Assembly: GCA_017937865.1 (NCBI GenBank)
Contig: JAGBCU010000060.1
Coordinates: 1-36,254, forward strand
Direction of reading: 5' to 3'
DNA: 36,254 nucleotides
Source: Clostridia bacterium
GTDB lineage: Bacteria; Bacillota; Clostridia; Oscillospirales; Acutalibacteraceae
Under the pieces are notes generated by a model. The model saw only the letters and a list, made by a program, of their open reading frames with translations, made no database searches and was not told the DNA's origin. The translations under genes and the position numbers were made by a program. Position 1 is the stretch's first letter. Every line of letters begins with the position of its first letter. This document shows positions 8,551 to 18,525 of the stretch, one piece after another.

Positions 8551-11500
8551 AAATTTGGTTGCCATTTCTGCGGTTTTAAGTTCTAATAATTTAGATACGC
8601 CCTTTTCCTGCATTGTAACACCGTAAAGCATATCAGCCTCTTCCATAGTACCGCGACGGTGGGTAATAAGAATAAACTGTGTATTCTGGGTCATACGGCG
8701 AACGTAGGAAGCGTATCTTGCAACGTTAACGTCGTCAAGGGCTGCTTCAACCTCGTCAAAAATACAGAAGGGACAAGGATTGATTTTAAGGATTGAGAAA
8801 AGAAGTGCAATAGCAGAAAGCCCCTTCTCACCACCTGAAAGCAATGAAATATTCTGAACATTTTTGCCCGGAGGCTGAACCTTAATATCAATGTCGCACT
8901 CGAGAACATCGTTTTCGTCAGTAAGAACAAGCGAAGCCTTACCACCGCCGAAAAGCTCGGAGAAGGTCTGACCGAAGCTGAAATTGATTTTATCAAACTG
9001 CTCTTTAAACTGAACTCCCATTTTACCTGTAAGCTCGTTGATAAGCTTGATAAGCTCGGCTTTAGATTTTTCAACATCGTTAACCTGAGTATACATAAAG
9101 CTGTATCTTTCAGATACCTCCTTATACTCTTCAATAGCACTTACGTTAACGTTACCTAAAGCACGGATTTTGCCCTTTAATTCGTTAAGACGTTTTTTGG
9201 CATTAGGAATATCCTCAATAACGATATCAAGCTCTTCCGCCTCACGTCTTGTAAGCTCGTATTCGTCGTAAAGCTTGTTTGAGATATCCTCAAACTCTCT
9301 TTCCATTGTTTCTTTACGCTCTGAAAGACGAGCCTTTTCACCGCCTATTTTTTCGCGCTCCTCTGTTTTTTCTCTTTCGAGAAGACGAAGCTTACCGCTT
9401 TCCTGCTCGTATTGCTCGCGCTTGGAAATAAGCGTAGCGATTTGCTCCTTTGAAGCAGAGCTTTGAGTTCTCAAGCCCTCTGCTTCACCGTTGAGAATAT
9501 CAATTCTCTCACGAATTTCTTCATTTTTCTTTTGAATTTCTTCTATCTCGCTATCAAGCTGAGAAAGCTTATCCTTATGGCTTGTGCTTCTGCCCTCAAG
9601 ACGAGTAATTTCATCATTCTTAGATTCAATCTCTTTCTGTGCAGTTGCGATAACAAGATTAATATCCGCAGCATCGGCAGTAAGCTTTTCTCTTTTTTCG
9701 TGAAGACTTTCCCTATCTCCCGTAAGAGTTGAAAGCTCTGCTTCAACCTTTTCAAGCTCTTCACCTAAAACCTTAAGCTTTTCATTTGCCGAAGAAGCAC
9801 CCTGCTTAATTGCTTCGATTCTTTCAAGAAGCTGTGATTTTTCTTCGTCTGCAAGAGCTTGTGTCTGAAGAGTGTTTTGGAGGTTACCTTTTCTTAAAGC
9901 TAAAACACCCTCAACTCTGATTTTTTCTTCTGCTAATGAAATAAGCTCTGCTTTGCAACCGTCATACTCTGCAGTAACTGAATTACAGCTTTCCTGCTGA
10001 GCTTCAATGTCCTTAAGAAGAATAGTGAGCTTTTCTTCAAGCTCAGTTACCTGAACGGTTAATCTTTCAAGCTCGTTACCACGGCTTAAAATACCTGCAT
10101 TCTGAAGCTTTGCACCACCGGTCATAGAACCGCCGGCATTAACAACCTGACCGTCAAGAGTAACGATTTTGAATTTATAATTATACTTTTTAGCGATTGA
10201 AATAGCGGCATCAAGGTCCTCCGCTACAACGGTTCTGCCTAAAAGAGATTTTATAATCTCTGTATACTTTTTGTCATATTCAACAAGCTCAGATGCAAGA
10301 TTTATATAACCGAAGCAATCGTCAAGACCTTTTTCGTCAATTACCTTACCTTTGATAGCGGTAAGCGGTAAAAAGGTTGCACGTCCCGCTCTGCTTTCCT
10401 TAAGAAAGCCGATAGCCTTTTTAGCATCATTTTCAGTTTCGGTGATAATATTCTGAATCTGTGCACCTAAAGCAGTTTCGATAGCAAGTGAATATTTATC
10501 TTTAGCGGAAATTATCTGAGATACGGGTGCGTGAATACCTCTGAGCACACCTCTTTTTACCTCTCGCATAACCGCCTTTACACTACCCTGATAGCCTTCC
10601 ATATTCTTTTCAAGATCAGAGAGCATTGAAACACGTGATTTCTTTATTTCGATTTCATTTCTTAATGAGCTTTCCTGCTCTTTAAGCGCATTAAGCTTTT
10701 CCTGCCTTTTAGAAACGAGAAGCTCTATTCCTGAAATTGAGTTATTAAGCTCTGTGTTTCTTTCGGCAATTTTCTCAAGCTCACCTTCAGATTCCTTGCA
10801 CTGTGCATTAAGGCTTTCTAAAACGGGCTTTCTTGCCTCGCTTAATTCGTCAAGCTGTGAAATTCTGCTTTCAAGCTCTTCAATTGAAGAGCTTGCAGTT
10901 GATGAAACAACTCTGTTATCTGCAATTTCAAGAGAAAGAGCTGACATTTTTTCGCTTAATTCAACGCTTCTCTGGGCGGATTTGCTGTTTTCGTCACTTA
11001 ATAAATCAAGCTCACCTGTAAAGGATTCAAGCTCTTTTTTCTTTTCTTCAATTACTGATGTTAATTCGTCAATAACCTTTTTTGCATCCTCAATCTGAGT
11101 TGCGATTTCAGTATCAGTATCTGTTTCTTCAGTTTTCTCACGTTCGATACGCTCGATAGTTTCGTTATTATGAAGAATATCGTTTTCCTGAACTGCAATC
11201 TGACTTTCGAGAAGAGCCGCCTGCTCCTCAAGCTGAGAACAAGCTCGTCTGATTTCATCAACGTTTATTGTTATTCTTTGAGTTTCTGCAATAGCAGAAT
11301 CTATTTTTTCGGTAATCTCTTCAAGGGATTTACAAACGTCTGTATACTGAGCGTCGGCAATAGTAATTTTCTTTTCCTGCTCACGTAAATCATTCTTTGT
11401 TTTCTCAATAGTGTAAAGCCAGATACCTATTTCAAGCTCTTTCTTTTCCCCTGCATACTCAAGGAACTTCTGTGCTTTTTCACTTTGAACCTTTAAAGGT

Positions 11501-12108
11501 CCTACGCGTGACTCAAGCTCAGTAAGAATATCTCTCAATCTTAAAAGATTTTCTTCCGCCTGATTAAGTCTTCTCATAGCGTCGGCACGACGGTATCTGT
11601 AATGAGAGATACCTGCCGCCTCTTCAAGCATATCACGTCTGTCTTCAGATTTACCTGAAATCAAGGTTTCAATTTTACCCTGACTGACCATTGAATAACC
11701 GTCTCTACCAAGACCGGTATCCATAAACAGCTCGTGGATATCGCGAAGACGAGCCTGCTCACCGTTTAATTTATATTCACTTTCACCTGAACGGTAGTAA
11801 CGCCTTGTAACAGTTACTTCCTTTTTAGGATTGTTCAATGCCATATCGGAATTATCAAGCTTTAAGGTTACCTCAGCAAAGCCTACGGCACGTCGAGAAT
11901 CAGTACCGCTGAAGATAACATCTTCCATTTTAGAACCACGAAGGTTTTTAGTGGATTGCTCACCCAATACCCATCTCATAGCATCAGAAAGGTTACTTTT
12001 ACCGCTTCCGTTAGGACCTACAACGGCAGTTATACCCTTACCGAAATTGAGAACTGTTTTATCGGGGAAGGACTTGAATCCCTGCATTTCGATAGCTTTA
12101 AGATACAT
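8539..12108 (-). CDS. smc: Chromosome partition protein SMC
   Basis: Subunit of the SMC-ScpAB condensin that organises and segregates the chromosome. The length of 1189 residues is typical. The N-terminal ATPase half has Walker A GPNGSGKSN (31-39). Long coiled coils flank a hinge at roughly 500-670, which carries Gly-rich turns such as GGSMTGG. The C-terminal half holds the ABC-type signature LLSGGEK and Walker B FCIFDEVEAALDD. ATG follows CGGAGAAA. The rnc-smc-ftsY order is common in Firmicutes; here a radical SAM gene lies between rnc and smc. The stop codon is inside one arm of the palindrome that follows. Confidence 0.97.
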   Translation of the reverse strand: MYLKAIEMQGFKSFPDKTVLNFGKGITAVVGPNGSGKSNLSDAMRWVLGEQSTKNLRGSKMEDVIFSGTDSRRAVGFAEVTLKLDNSDMALNNPKKEVTVTRRYYRSGESEYKLNGEQARLRDIHELFMDTGLGRDGYSMVSQGKIETLISGKSEDRRDMLEEAAGISHYRYRRADAMRRLNQAEENLLRLRDILTELESRVGPLKVQSEKAQKFLEYAGEKKELEIGIWLYTIEKTKNDLREQEKKITIADAQYTDVCKSLEEITEKIDSAIAETQRITINVDEIRRACSQLEEQAALLESQIAVQENDILHNNETIERIEREKTEETDTDTEIATQIEDAKKVIDELTSVIEEKKKELESFTGELDLLSDENSKSAQRSVELSEKMSALSLEIADNRVVSSTASSSIEELESRISQLDELSEARKPVLESLNAQCKESEGELEKIAERNTELNNSISGIELLVSKRQEKLNALKEQESSLRNEIEIKKSRVSMLSDLEKNMEGYQGSVKAVMREVKRGVLRGIHAPVSQIISAKDKYSLAIETALGAQIQNIITETENDAKKAIGFLKESRAGRATFLPLTAIKGKVIDEKGLDDCFGYINLASELVEYDKKYTEIIKSLLGRTVVAEDLDAAISIAKKYNYKFKIVTLDGQVVNAGGSMTGGAKLQNAGILSRGNELERLTVQVTELEEKLTILLKDIEAQQESCNSVTAEYDGCKAELISLAEEKIRVEGVLALRKGNLQNTLQTQALADEEKSQLLERIEAIKQGASSANEKLKVLGEELEKVEAELSTLTGDRESLHEKREKLTADAADINLVIATAQKEIESKNDEITRLEGRSTSHKDKLSQLDSEIEEIQKKNEEIRERIDILNGEAEGLRTQSSASKEQIATLISKREQYEQESGKLRLLEREKTEEREKIGGEKARLSERKETMEREFEDISNKLYDEYELTRREAEELDIVIEDIPNAKKRLNELKGKIRALGNVNVSAIEEYKEVSERYSFMYTQVNDVEKSKAELIKLINELTGKMGVQFKEQFDKINFSFGQTFSELFGGGKASLVLTDENDVLECDIDIKVQPPGKNVQNISLLSGGEKGLSAIALLFSILKINPCPFCIFDEVEAALDDVNVARYASYVRRMTQNTQFILITHRRGTMEEADMLYGVTMQEKGVSKLLELKTAEMATKFDLT

Positions 12109-12146
12109 CTGGATTTCTCCGTTTCTTATTTTTCGTGTTGATTTTC

Positions 12147-13172
12147 TTATTCAACAATTATTTCGTATTGCTTTAAGGTTTTCATACCTTTGACGGTAGC
12201 TTCCCAACCGAGCCTTTTAAGAGCAATTTTGTTACTGCTTTTTTGACCTATCATTTTTGAAAGCTCCCTGTCATTCACATAGATAGTTATATTTTTCTTT
12301 TTCGTAAGAGAACACAAATTTGTGTTTTCCAAAGGGTATTTATCCTGCAATAAATTTATTGCTTCTTTTAAGTAAATTGCACTCTCGCACAATTCACCGA
12401 AAGCGGGGTGATAAGGGCCTGCAATATAACCCTCTTCAACGTTACCGCCCGAATGAAGACCTAACCTTATGACATTTATGCCGTTATCATAAAATCTTTT
12501 CAGTAAAACTGAACAGAGGTCAACTGCTTCTTCGACTGTTTGAGGGGTATATGTACCGTTTTTAAAGCTTTCGGCTAAATAAGTACCCTCAAGCACTATC
12601 GTAGGATAAATACGGACTGTATCGGGCTTTAAGGATATGATATCCTCTGCGGTTTTTAATGATTTTTCGGGTGTATCGCCTAAAAGCCCCGTCATCATTT
12701 GAAGACCTAATGAAAAGCCCATTTGTTTTATTAATTTTGATGCTTTTATTATATCGTCCCGAGTGTGACCGCGACGGTTCAATAAAAGCACAGAATCGTC
12801 AGTGCTTTGCGCACCTAACTCGATAGAGGTTACACCGTACTTTTTAAGCACGCTTAAAACCTCTTCATCTATCGCATCCGGTCTTGTTGATACTCTTATG
12901 CCGTAAAAAGAGCCGTTTTTCACGTACGGTACGGTTTCCTCTAAAAGAGCTATCATATATTCCCTTTCAATAGCAGTAAAGCTACCGCCGAAGAAAGCTA
13001 TTTCAGTAGTTTCGGGGTTAACGTTATCCTCAACCGCTTGCTTCAAGGTTTTTGCAACGTCTTCGGGTGTCAGCTGTTTTACTGAGCCTGAAATAGTTTT
13101 TTGATTACAAAACGAGCATTGGTGAGGGCACCCTGCGTGAGGCACAAAAAGAGAAATGTTAGCGTGCTTCAT
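12147..13172 (-). CDS. Radical SAM protein, Elp3-like without an acetyltransferase domain
   Basis: Predicted iron-sulfur enzyme using S-adenosylmethionine; substrate unknown. The chosen start (341 residues) opens MKHANISLFVPHAGC and lies one base after the rnc stop, so translation is probably coupled. An in-frame start at 13193 inside rnc would add seven residues. The CxxxCxxC cluster motif is Cys15, Cys19, Cys22. AFFGGSF is the GGE-like SAM motif, followed by RVSTRPDAID and a LGAQS segment, as in COG1243-type proteins related to the radical SAM half of Elp3. The C-terminus is a short basic domain (SNKIALKRLGWE), not a GNAT acetyltransferase. The position between rnc and smc suggests an RNA-related role, but this is inference. 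Confidence 0.85.
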   Translation of the reverse strand: MKHANISLFVPHAGCPHQCSFCNQKTISGSVKQLTPEDVAKTLKQAVEDNVNPETTEIAFFGGSFTAIEREYMIALLEETVPYVKNGSFYGIRVSTRPDAIDEEVLSVLKKYGVTSIELGAQSTDDSVLLLNRRGHTRDDIIKASKLIKQMGFSLGLQMMTGLLGDTPEKSLKTAEDIISLKPDTVRIYPTIVLEGTYLAESFKNGTYTPQTVEEAVDLCSVLLKRFYDNGINVIRLGLHSGGNVEEGYIAGPYHPAFGELCESAIYLKEAINLLQDKYPLENTNLCSLTKKKNITIYVNDRELSKMIGQKSSNKIALKRLGWEATVKGMKTLKQYEIIVE

Positions 13173-13173
13173 T

Positions 13174-13839
13174 TTACATTTTTGAAAGAGCATCGCCTGC
13201 TGCGGCTTGCTCAGCCTCTTTTTTACTTTTACCCTCGCCTGAGCCTATAGCTTTACCGTTAAGCTTAACAACAAATTTAAAAACTTTTTCGTGGTCAGGG
13301 CCAAACTCTCCGATTTCCTCGTAAACAAGAGTATTTCCCTTTTGCTTTTGAATTTCTTCCTGAAGCAAGGATTTATTATCTTTAAAATTAGCTTCTCGTT
13401 TTACCGCATCTTTTATAAAGCTTAAAATATAGGGCCTTACAACGTCTATACCACCATCAAGATACATTGCTGCAATAACTGCTTCAAAGGCATCGGAAAC
13501 GATAGATGGTCTGTTTCTTCCGCCTGTAAGCTCCTCGCCTTTTCCCATAAGAATAAAATCGCCTAAAGCAATCTTTTCAGCAAATTTAAAAAGTGATTTT
13601 TCGCAAACGACAGCTGCACGAAGCTTTGTTAAAGCACCCTCCTGACGGGATTTAAACTCTTCAAAAAGATATTCCGCAGTAACGAAGCCTAAAACAGAGT
13701 CACCTAAAAACTCAAGGCGTTCATTATCGTGAGGCAATTTATTTTCATTTGCATAAGAAGAATGGGTAAGAGCTCTTTCAAGAAGCTTTTTATCTTTAAA
13801 CCTATACCCTATTTTTTCTTCAAAAAGTTGTAAATCCAC
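13174..13839 (-). CDS. rnc: Ribonuclease III
   Basis: Double-strand-specific endoribonuclease for rRNA precursor processing and RNA turnover. The 221 residues include the catalytic signature NERLEFLGDSVL (39-50, with Glu43 and Asp47) and a second acidic motif SDAFEAVIAAMYLDGG that supplies the other metal ligands. A C-terminal dsRNA-binding domain begins near 155 and ends with the conserved GKSKKEAEQAAA helix. The gene starts 14 bases after trmFO ends. It could be the enzyme acting on the long hairpins in this window, but nothing in the sequence proves that. Confidence 0.97.
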   Translation of the reverse strand: MDLQLFEEKIGYRFKDKKLLERALTHSSYANENKLPHDNERLEFLGDSVLGFVTAEYLFEEFKSRQEGALTKLRAAVVCEKSLFKFAEKIALGDFILMGKGEELTGGRNRPSIVSDAFEAVIAAMYLDGGIDVVRPYILSFIKDAVKREANFKDNKSLLQEEIQKQKGNTLVYEEIGEFGPDHEKVFKFVVKLNGKAIGSGEGKSKKEAEQAAAGDALSKM

Positions 13840-13853
13840 TATTATTACCCCTT

Positions 13854-15164
13854 TTAAAAATCTATGCTTTTATAATAATCAAGACTGCGTTGTGCGATTC
13901 TCTCATAACGCTCTTTTTTATCCTTGATTGTTTCGCCTAACGGCTCAACTAAGCCGATAGCCGCACCCATAGGCTGAAAGTTTTTAACACTTTCGTCGCT
14001 TATATACTGTGACAATGCACCTAACATTGTTATTTTAGGTAACTTTATAGGCTCTTCACCGAAAAGTCTTCTCGCCGCATTGTAGCCTGCAAGAATACCG
14101 GATGCCGCCGACTCCATATATCCCTCAACGCCTGAAATCTGACCTGCGAAATAGATATTCGGTCTTTTGAGCATACTGAAATCATACGAAAGTAAGCCGG
14201 GTGAATTAAGGAAGGTGTTTCTATGCATAACGCCGTATCTTACAAACTCTGCATTTTTTAGTGCAGGAAACATTGAGAAAACTCTTTTTTGCTCAGGGAA
14301 TTTCAAGTTTGTCTGAAATCCAACCAGGTTATACATAGTGCCGTCTTTATTTTCTTTACGAAGCTGTAGATTTGCCCAAGGTCTATGCCCTGTTTTAGGG
14401 TTTGTAAGACCAACAGGCTTTAAAGGACCGTATCTCATAGCATCCTTACCTCTTGAAGCGAGAACCTCAATAGGCATACAACCCTCGTAAACGTCTTTTC
14501 TCTTATCAAAAGAGTGAAGCTCTGCACTTTCGGCGTTTATAAGCTCTTCGTAAAAGCTTTCGTACTCTTCCTTGTTAAGAGGACAATTTATGTAATCATC
14601 CTCACCGCCTCGGTCATACCTGGACTGAGTAAAGGCATTTTCCATATCGATACTGTCAGCCGTAACGATAGGTGCCGCCGCATCGTAAAAGGATAAAAAG
14701 CTTTTTCCGCAAAGCTCTGCTACCTTTTCTGCTAAATCCTCTGACATCAAAGGGCCTGCGGCAATTATAACAACGTCAGCATCAGGAATTTCTGTAATCT
14801 CTTCTCTGATGAGAGTGATATTTTCGTCGTTTTCAATAGTCTGCGTAATAAGCTTTGAAAAAACATCTCTGTCAACCGCTAATGCCCCGCCTGCAGGTAC
14901 TTGAGCAACGTCTGCCGCATCAAGACAAACCGAGCCGAAAAGCCTCATTTCTGCCTTTAGCATACCTGCCGCTGAGCCAAGACGAGCCGCCTTTAAAGAG
15001 TTTGAACAAACAAGCTCACCTAAATTTTCGTTTTTATGAGCAGGTGAAAACTTACAGGGCTTCATTTCATAAAGGATAACCTTTACCCCTCTTTTGCTAA
15101 GCTGATTAGCCGCTTCAACGCCTGCAAGTCCTCCACCTATAACAACTGCTTTTTTATCAGTCAT
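13854..15164 (-). CDS. trmFO: tRNA uracil-54 C5-methyltransferase TrmFO
   Basis: Folate- and FAD-dependent enzyme forming ribothymidine at position 54 of tRNA. The chosen ATG gives 436 residues, the usual length; it sits eight bases after AGGAAGA and one base after the topA stop. A longer frame reaching 15227 only adds residues inside topA. The FAD-binding GGGLAG motif is at 10-15. Other family marks are the CSNSLKA segment, the central RPWANLQLRKEN region and FAGQISGVEGYMESAASG near the C-terminus. The order dprA-topA-trmFO matches Bacillus and many Clostridia. Confidence 0.96.
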   Translation of the reverse strand: MTDKKAVVIGGGLAGVEAANQLSKRGVKVILYEMKPCKFSPAHKNENLGELVCSNSLKAARLGSAAGMLKAEMRLFGSVCLDAADVAQVPAGGALAVDRDVFSKLITQTIENDENITLIREEITEIPDADVVIIAAGPLMSEDLAEKVAELCGKSFLSFYDAAAPIVTADSIDMENAFTQSRYDRGGEDDYINCPLNKEEYESFYEELINAESAELHSFDKRKDVYEGCMPIEVLASRGKDAMRYGPLKPVGLTNPKTGHRPWANLQLRKENKDGTMYNLVGFQTNLKFPEQKRVFSMFPALKNAEFVRYGVMHRNTFLNSPGLLSYDFSMLKRPNIYFAGQISGVEGYMESAASGILAGYNAARRLFGEEPIKLPKITMLGALSQYISDESVKNFQPMGAAIGLVEPLGETIKDKKERYERIAQRSLDYYKSIDF

Positions 15165-15165
15165 C

Positions 15166-17277
15166 TTAATCTTCCTGTGTCTTTTTTGCATTTTTTCTTG
15201 CAGCCTTTGTTGTATAACCGCAAGCACTGTCAGGACAAGAAATCAATCCGCCTTTGCCCTTGAAAAGTGATTTACCGCACTGAGGACAATTTTCGCCTGT
15301 TGGCTTATCCCAAGTCATAAAGTTACACTTCGGATAATTACTGCAGCCGTAGAACTGATAACCGCGCTTTGATTTCTTACCTATTACCTGACCGCCACAT
15401 TCGGGGCAGGTTGCTTTTGTTTCTTCAACAAGAGGCTTAGTTGTTTTACATTCGGGGTAGCCGGGACAAGCAAGGAATTTACCGAATCTGCCAACCTTAA
15501 CAACCATATTTCTTCCGCATTTATCACATTTTACATCCGTGATATCCTCTTGAAGCTGAATTTTCTGACCCTGCATATCTGTTTTTGCTCTTGCAAGAGA
15601 ATTTTCAAGGTCATCGTAATACTCGTGGAGCATTTCAATATAGTTACATTTACCTTCATCAATTTCATCAAGCTTTGTTTCCATTGATGCGGTGAATTTT
15701 GTATTAACTATTTTCTGGAATTTATCTTTAAGCAAAGCAGTTGTAGCCATACCCAGCTCTGTTGCTTTAAGAAGCTTACCGTCACGTTTAACGTATTCTC
15801 TCTTGATAATTGTGCTTACGATAGAGGCATAAGTACTGGGACGACCAACGCCTGTTTCTTCAAGCATTTTGATAAGAGAAGCTTCTGTATAATGTGAGGG
15901 GGGCTGTGTGAAGTGCTGATTGCCGATTACTTCTTTTGCTTTAAGTGCATCCCCTGCTTTTATTTCAGGGAGAGTGCTTTCGCCCTCTGCGTTATCGCTT
16001 GTATCCTCGTAAAGAGCAGTGAAGCCGTCAAACTTAACTGAATAACCGCTTGCAGAGAAAATACAATAACCGTCAACGCCTGCTTTTTCTGCTTTGATTT
16101 CTGCTTTAACCGTATCCTGAATGCAAGCAGCCATAAGGCTTGCTACGTATCTGCACCAGATAAGGTTATAAAGCTTATACTGGTCATTTGTAAGGCTCGA
16201 CTTTGCAATAGCGGGTGTAATTGCAACGTTTGTGGGTCTTATAGCCTCGTGACCGTCCTGAGCACCTGCTCTTGTTTTAAAGTAACGGGGCTTTTCGGGA
16301 AGATATTTCTCGCCGTATTCCGATGCAATAAATTTGTTAGCATCTGCACGTGCTTCCTCTGAAATACGAAGAGAGTCCGTTCTCATATAAGTTATAAGAC
16401 CTGTTGTGCCGTAGCCTGCAAGGTCAACACCTTCGTAAAGCTCCTGAGCAATCTTCATAGTTTTCTGAGCCTGGAAGTTAAGCTTGCGGGAAGCCTCCTG
16501 CTGCATTGAAGAGGTTATAAAGGGAGGTGCAGGCTGTTTCTTTCTTGTACCTTTTTTAACAGAATCAGCGGTAAAGGTTGCATCCTCTACTCTTGAAAGA
16601 TATAAATCTGCCTGCTCTTTATTTTCGATTTTCACTTTACCGTTTTCATCCTCGGTAAGAGCTGCGCTGAAGGCTTTTCTTCCTGAAAGAAGCTTAGCAT
16701 CTATTGACCAATACTCTTCGGGATTGAACTGTGCAATTTCGTTTTCTCTGTCAACAATAAGGCGTACTGCAACACTCTGCACACGGCCTGCTGAAAGACC
16801 ACGTCTGATTTTCTGTGAAATAAAGGGACTTAATCTGTAGCCAACAAGGCGATCAAGGATACGACGTGCCTGTTGAGCATCAACAAGACCCATATCAACA
16901 ACCTCTGGGTTACTGATACCGTTTTTAACGCTTTTCTCGTTGATTTCGTTAAATTTAACTCTGTTAGCCTCGTTTAAATCAAGACCGAGCACCGTTGCAA
17001 GATGCCATGAAATTGCTTCTCCCTCACGGTCCGGGTCAGTTGCGAGATAAACTTTTTCAGAATTATTAACCTTATCCTTTAAATCCTTAACAAGCTTTTC
17101 TTTGCCTTTTATAATTGCATATTTAGGCGCAAAATCATTTTTCACGTCAACGCTGAGCTTTGCAGCAGGTAAATCTCTGATATGACCCATTGAAGCTACA
17201 ACGTCGAAATCGCTACCTAAATATTTTTTTATTGTTTTTGCTTTTGCAGGTGACTCAACAATAACAAGCTTTGACAT
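15166..17277 (-). CDS. topA: DNA topoisomerase I
   Basis: Type IA topoisomerase that relaxes negative supercoils. From the ATG at 17277, correctly spaced behind GGAAGG, the product is 703 residues; an in-frame ATG at 17286 abuts the ribosome site and is less likely. The Toprim domain contains VIVESPAKAKTI (Glu8) and DPDREGE (81-87). The catalytic tyrosine is Tyr297 in ITYMRTDS. The C-terminal region has three Cys4 zinc-finger repeats, starting CDKCG, CPECG and CPQCG, as in other bacterial TopA proteins. Confidence 0.97.
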   Translation of the reverse strand: MSKLVIVESPAKAKTIKKYLGSDFDVVASMGHIRDLPAAKLSVDVKNDFAPKYAIIKGKEKLVKDLKDKVNNSEKVYLATDPDREGEAISWHLATVLGLDLNEANRVKFNEINEKSVKNGISNPEVVDMGLVDAQQARRILDRLVGYRLSPFISQKIRRGLSAGRVQSVAVRLIVDRENEIAQFNPEEYWSIDAKLLSGRKAFSAALTEDENGKVKIENKEQADLYLSRVEDATFTADSVKKGTRKKQPAPPFITSSMQQEASRKLNFQAQKTMKIAQELYEGVDLAGYGTTGLITYMRTDSLRISEEARADANKFIASEYGEKYLPEKPRYFKTRAGAQDGHEAIRPTNVAITPAIAKSSLTNDQYKLYNLIWCRYVASLMAACIQDTVKAEIKAEKAGVDGYCIFSASGYSVKFDGFTALYEDTSDNAEGESTLPEIKAGDALKAKEVIGNQHFTQPPSHYTEASLIKMLEETGVGRPSTYASIVSTIIKREYVKRDGKLLKATELGMATTALLKDKFQKIVNTKFTASMETKLDEIDEGKCNYIEMLHEYYDDLENSLARAKTDMQGQKIQLQEDITDVKCDKCGRNMVVKVGRFGKFLACPGYPECKTTKPLVEETKATCPECGGQVIGKKSKRGYQFYGCSNYPKCNFMTWDKPTGENCPQCGKSLFKGKGGLISCPDSACGYTTKAARKNAKKTQED

Positions 17278-17292
17278 TGTTTTCATCCTTCC

Positions 17293-18525
17293 TTAAATAA
17301 TCTTATATTTCTTGCCGCTTACTAACTCAACTACTCCGAAAAGCTCAAGCTCAGTTAATGAAGCTAACACAATATTCATTCTCAATCCTGTTTGTCTTAC
17401 AATATCGTCTATATGCATTTCTCTTTCCGACAATACTGAATAAACCTTTTTGGCATCGTCTGATGCTTCATCCGGTATTTCTTTTTTTACAACCGTTTTT
17501 TCTTCACTTACAGAGTTTATTTTCTCGCAAGTATTTGCTTCAGCTACTTTTTCAACGGTTTTTTCTGTTTTATTTTTTGGTTTTCTGTAGTTGACGTACT
17601 CAATTTTTGATAATGGCTCTTTTGCTTTATCAATATTCATCAAATCGCCGTATAAGTACTCGTATTCACTGAGTATATCCTCTGCAGAAAATACAGGCTT
17701 CGCACCGTTTTTTATAAGGTGATTTGTTCCGTCAAAGGAAGAACGGACAATATCACCGGGAACTGCAAAAACATCTCTGCCCTGTTCAAGTGCTCTGTCA
17801 GCAGTAATAAGAGAACCGCTTTTTACGCCTGCCTCAATAACTACAACACCTAAAGAAACGCCTGAAATTAATCTGTTTCTTATGGGAAAAGTAGTACGGC
17901 TTGCGGAGGCAAAGGGTTGATACTCAGAAACTACTGCACCGTAACGGGTAATTGCTCTTCTTAAAGAAGCATTTTCTTTGAGATACCCGAAGGATAAACC
18001 GCAACCTAAAAAAGCTAACGTTCTGCCCTTTGCCAGCATAGCGCCTGCATGAGCTTCGCTGTCTATCCCTAAAGCACCGCCGCTTACGATAGTTGCTCCC
18101 GATGAAGCAAGAGAAAAAGAAAGCTTCTGGGCAATTTCAATACCGTAGTTGCTTGCGTTTCTCGTACCGACTATACCGATGTTTAAGGTATCCTTTAACA
18201 CAGAGCAATCACCAACACCGTATAAAACTAACGGCATATCGGAAAGCGTTTTTAATCTGTCGGAATATTCATCGGAATCCGGTGTTATTATATTATAGCC
18301 TTTACTGCGACACTCATTTAAAATTTTTAAAGTTTCTGACGGAGTTGATGAACGGAGTGCTTCAATTTTCTTTGCGGTAAAAAGACCTGACAAACGCCAT
18401 TCCTTTGACCCTGCAAGATAAAGCTTCTCAGGTGTGGAAAAGTAAGAAAGAATTTCATCTGTTCTCGCACCCGCACCTAATGCATTCTGAAGCCAAATCC
18501 AATATTCAACAGGACATTTACTCAT
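17293..18525 (-). CDS. dprA: DNA-processing protein DprA
   Basis: Loads RecA on incoming single-stranded DNA during transformation, and is widely kept in non-competent species too. The ATG at 18525 overlaps the stop of the upstream methyltransferase as ATGA and gives 410 residues; the TTG at 18540 would add five. An N-terminal helix-hairpin-like segment precedes the Rossmann fold with GIVGTR (117-122) and SGGALGID (148-155). A polar linker rich in Lys, Glu and Val (about 300-350) leads to a C-terminal winged-helix domain ending near the stop. topA follows 15 bases downstream. Confidence 0.95.
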   Translation of the reverse strand: MSKCPVEYWIWLQNALGAGARTDEILSYFSTPEKLYLAGSKEWRLSGLFTAKKIEALRSSTPSETLKILNECRSKGYNIITPDSDEYSDRLKTLSDMPLVLYGVGDCSVLKDTLNIGIVGTRNASNYGIEIAQKLSFSLASSGATIVSGGALGIDSEAHAGAMLAKGRTLAFLGCGLSFGYLKENASLRRAITRYGAVVSEYQPFASASRTTFPIRNRLISGVSLGVVVIEAGVKSGSLITADRALEQGRDVFAVPGDIVRSSFDGTNHLIKNGAKPVFSAEDILSEYEYLYGDLMNIDKAKEPLSKIEYVNYRKPKNKTEKTVEKVAEANTCEKINSVSEEKTVVKKEIPDEASDDAKKVYSVLSEREMHIDDIVRQTGLRMNIVLASLTELELFGVVELVSGKKYKII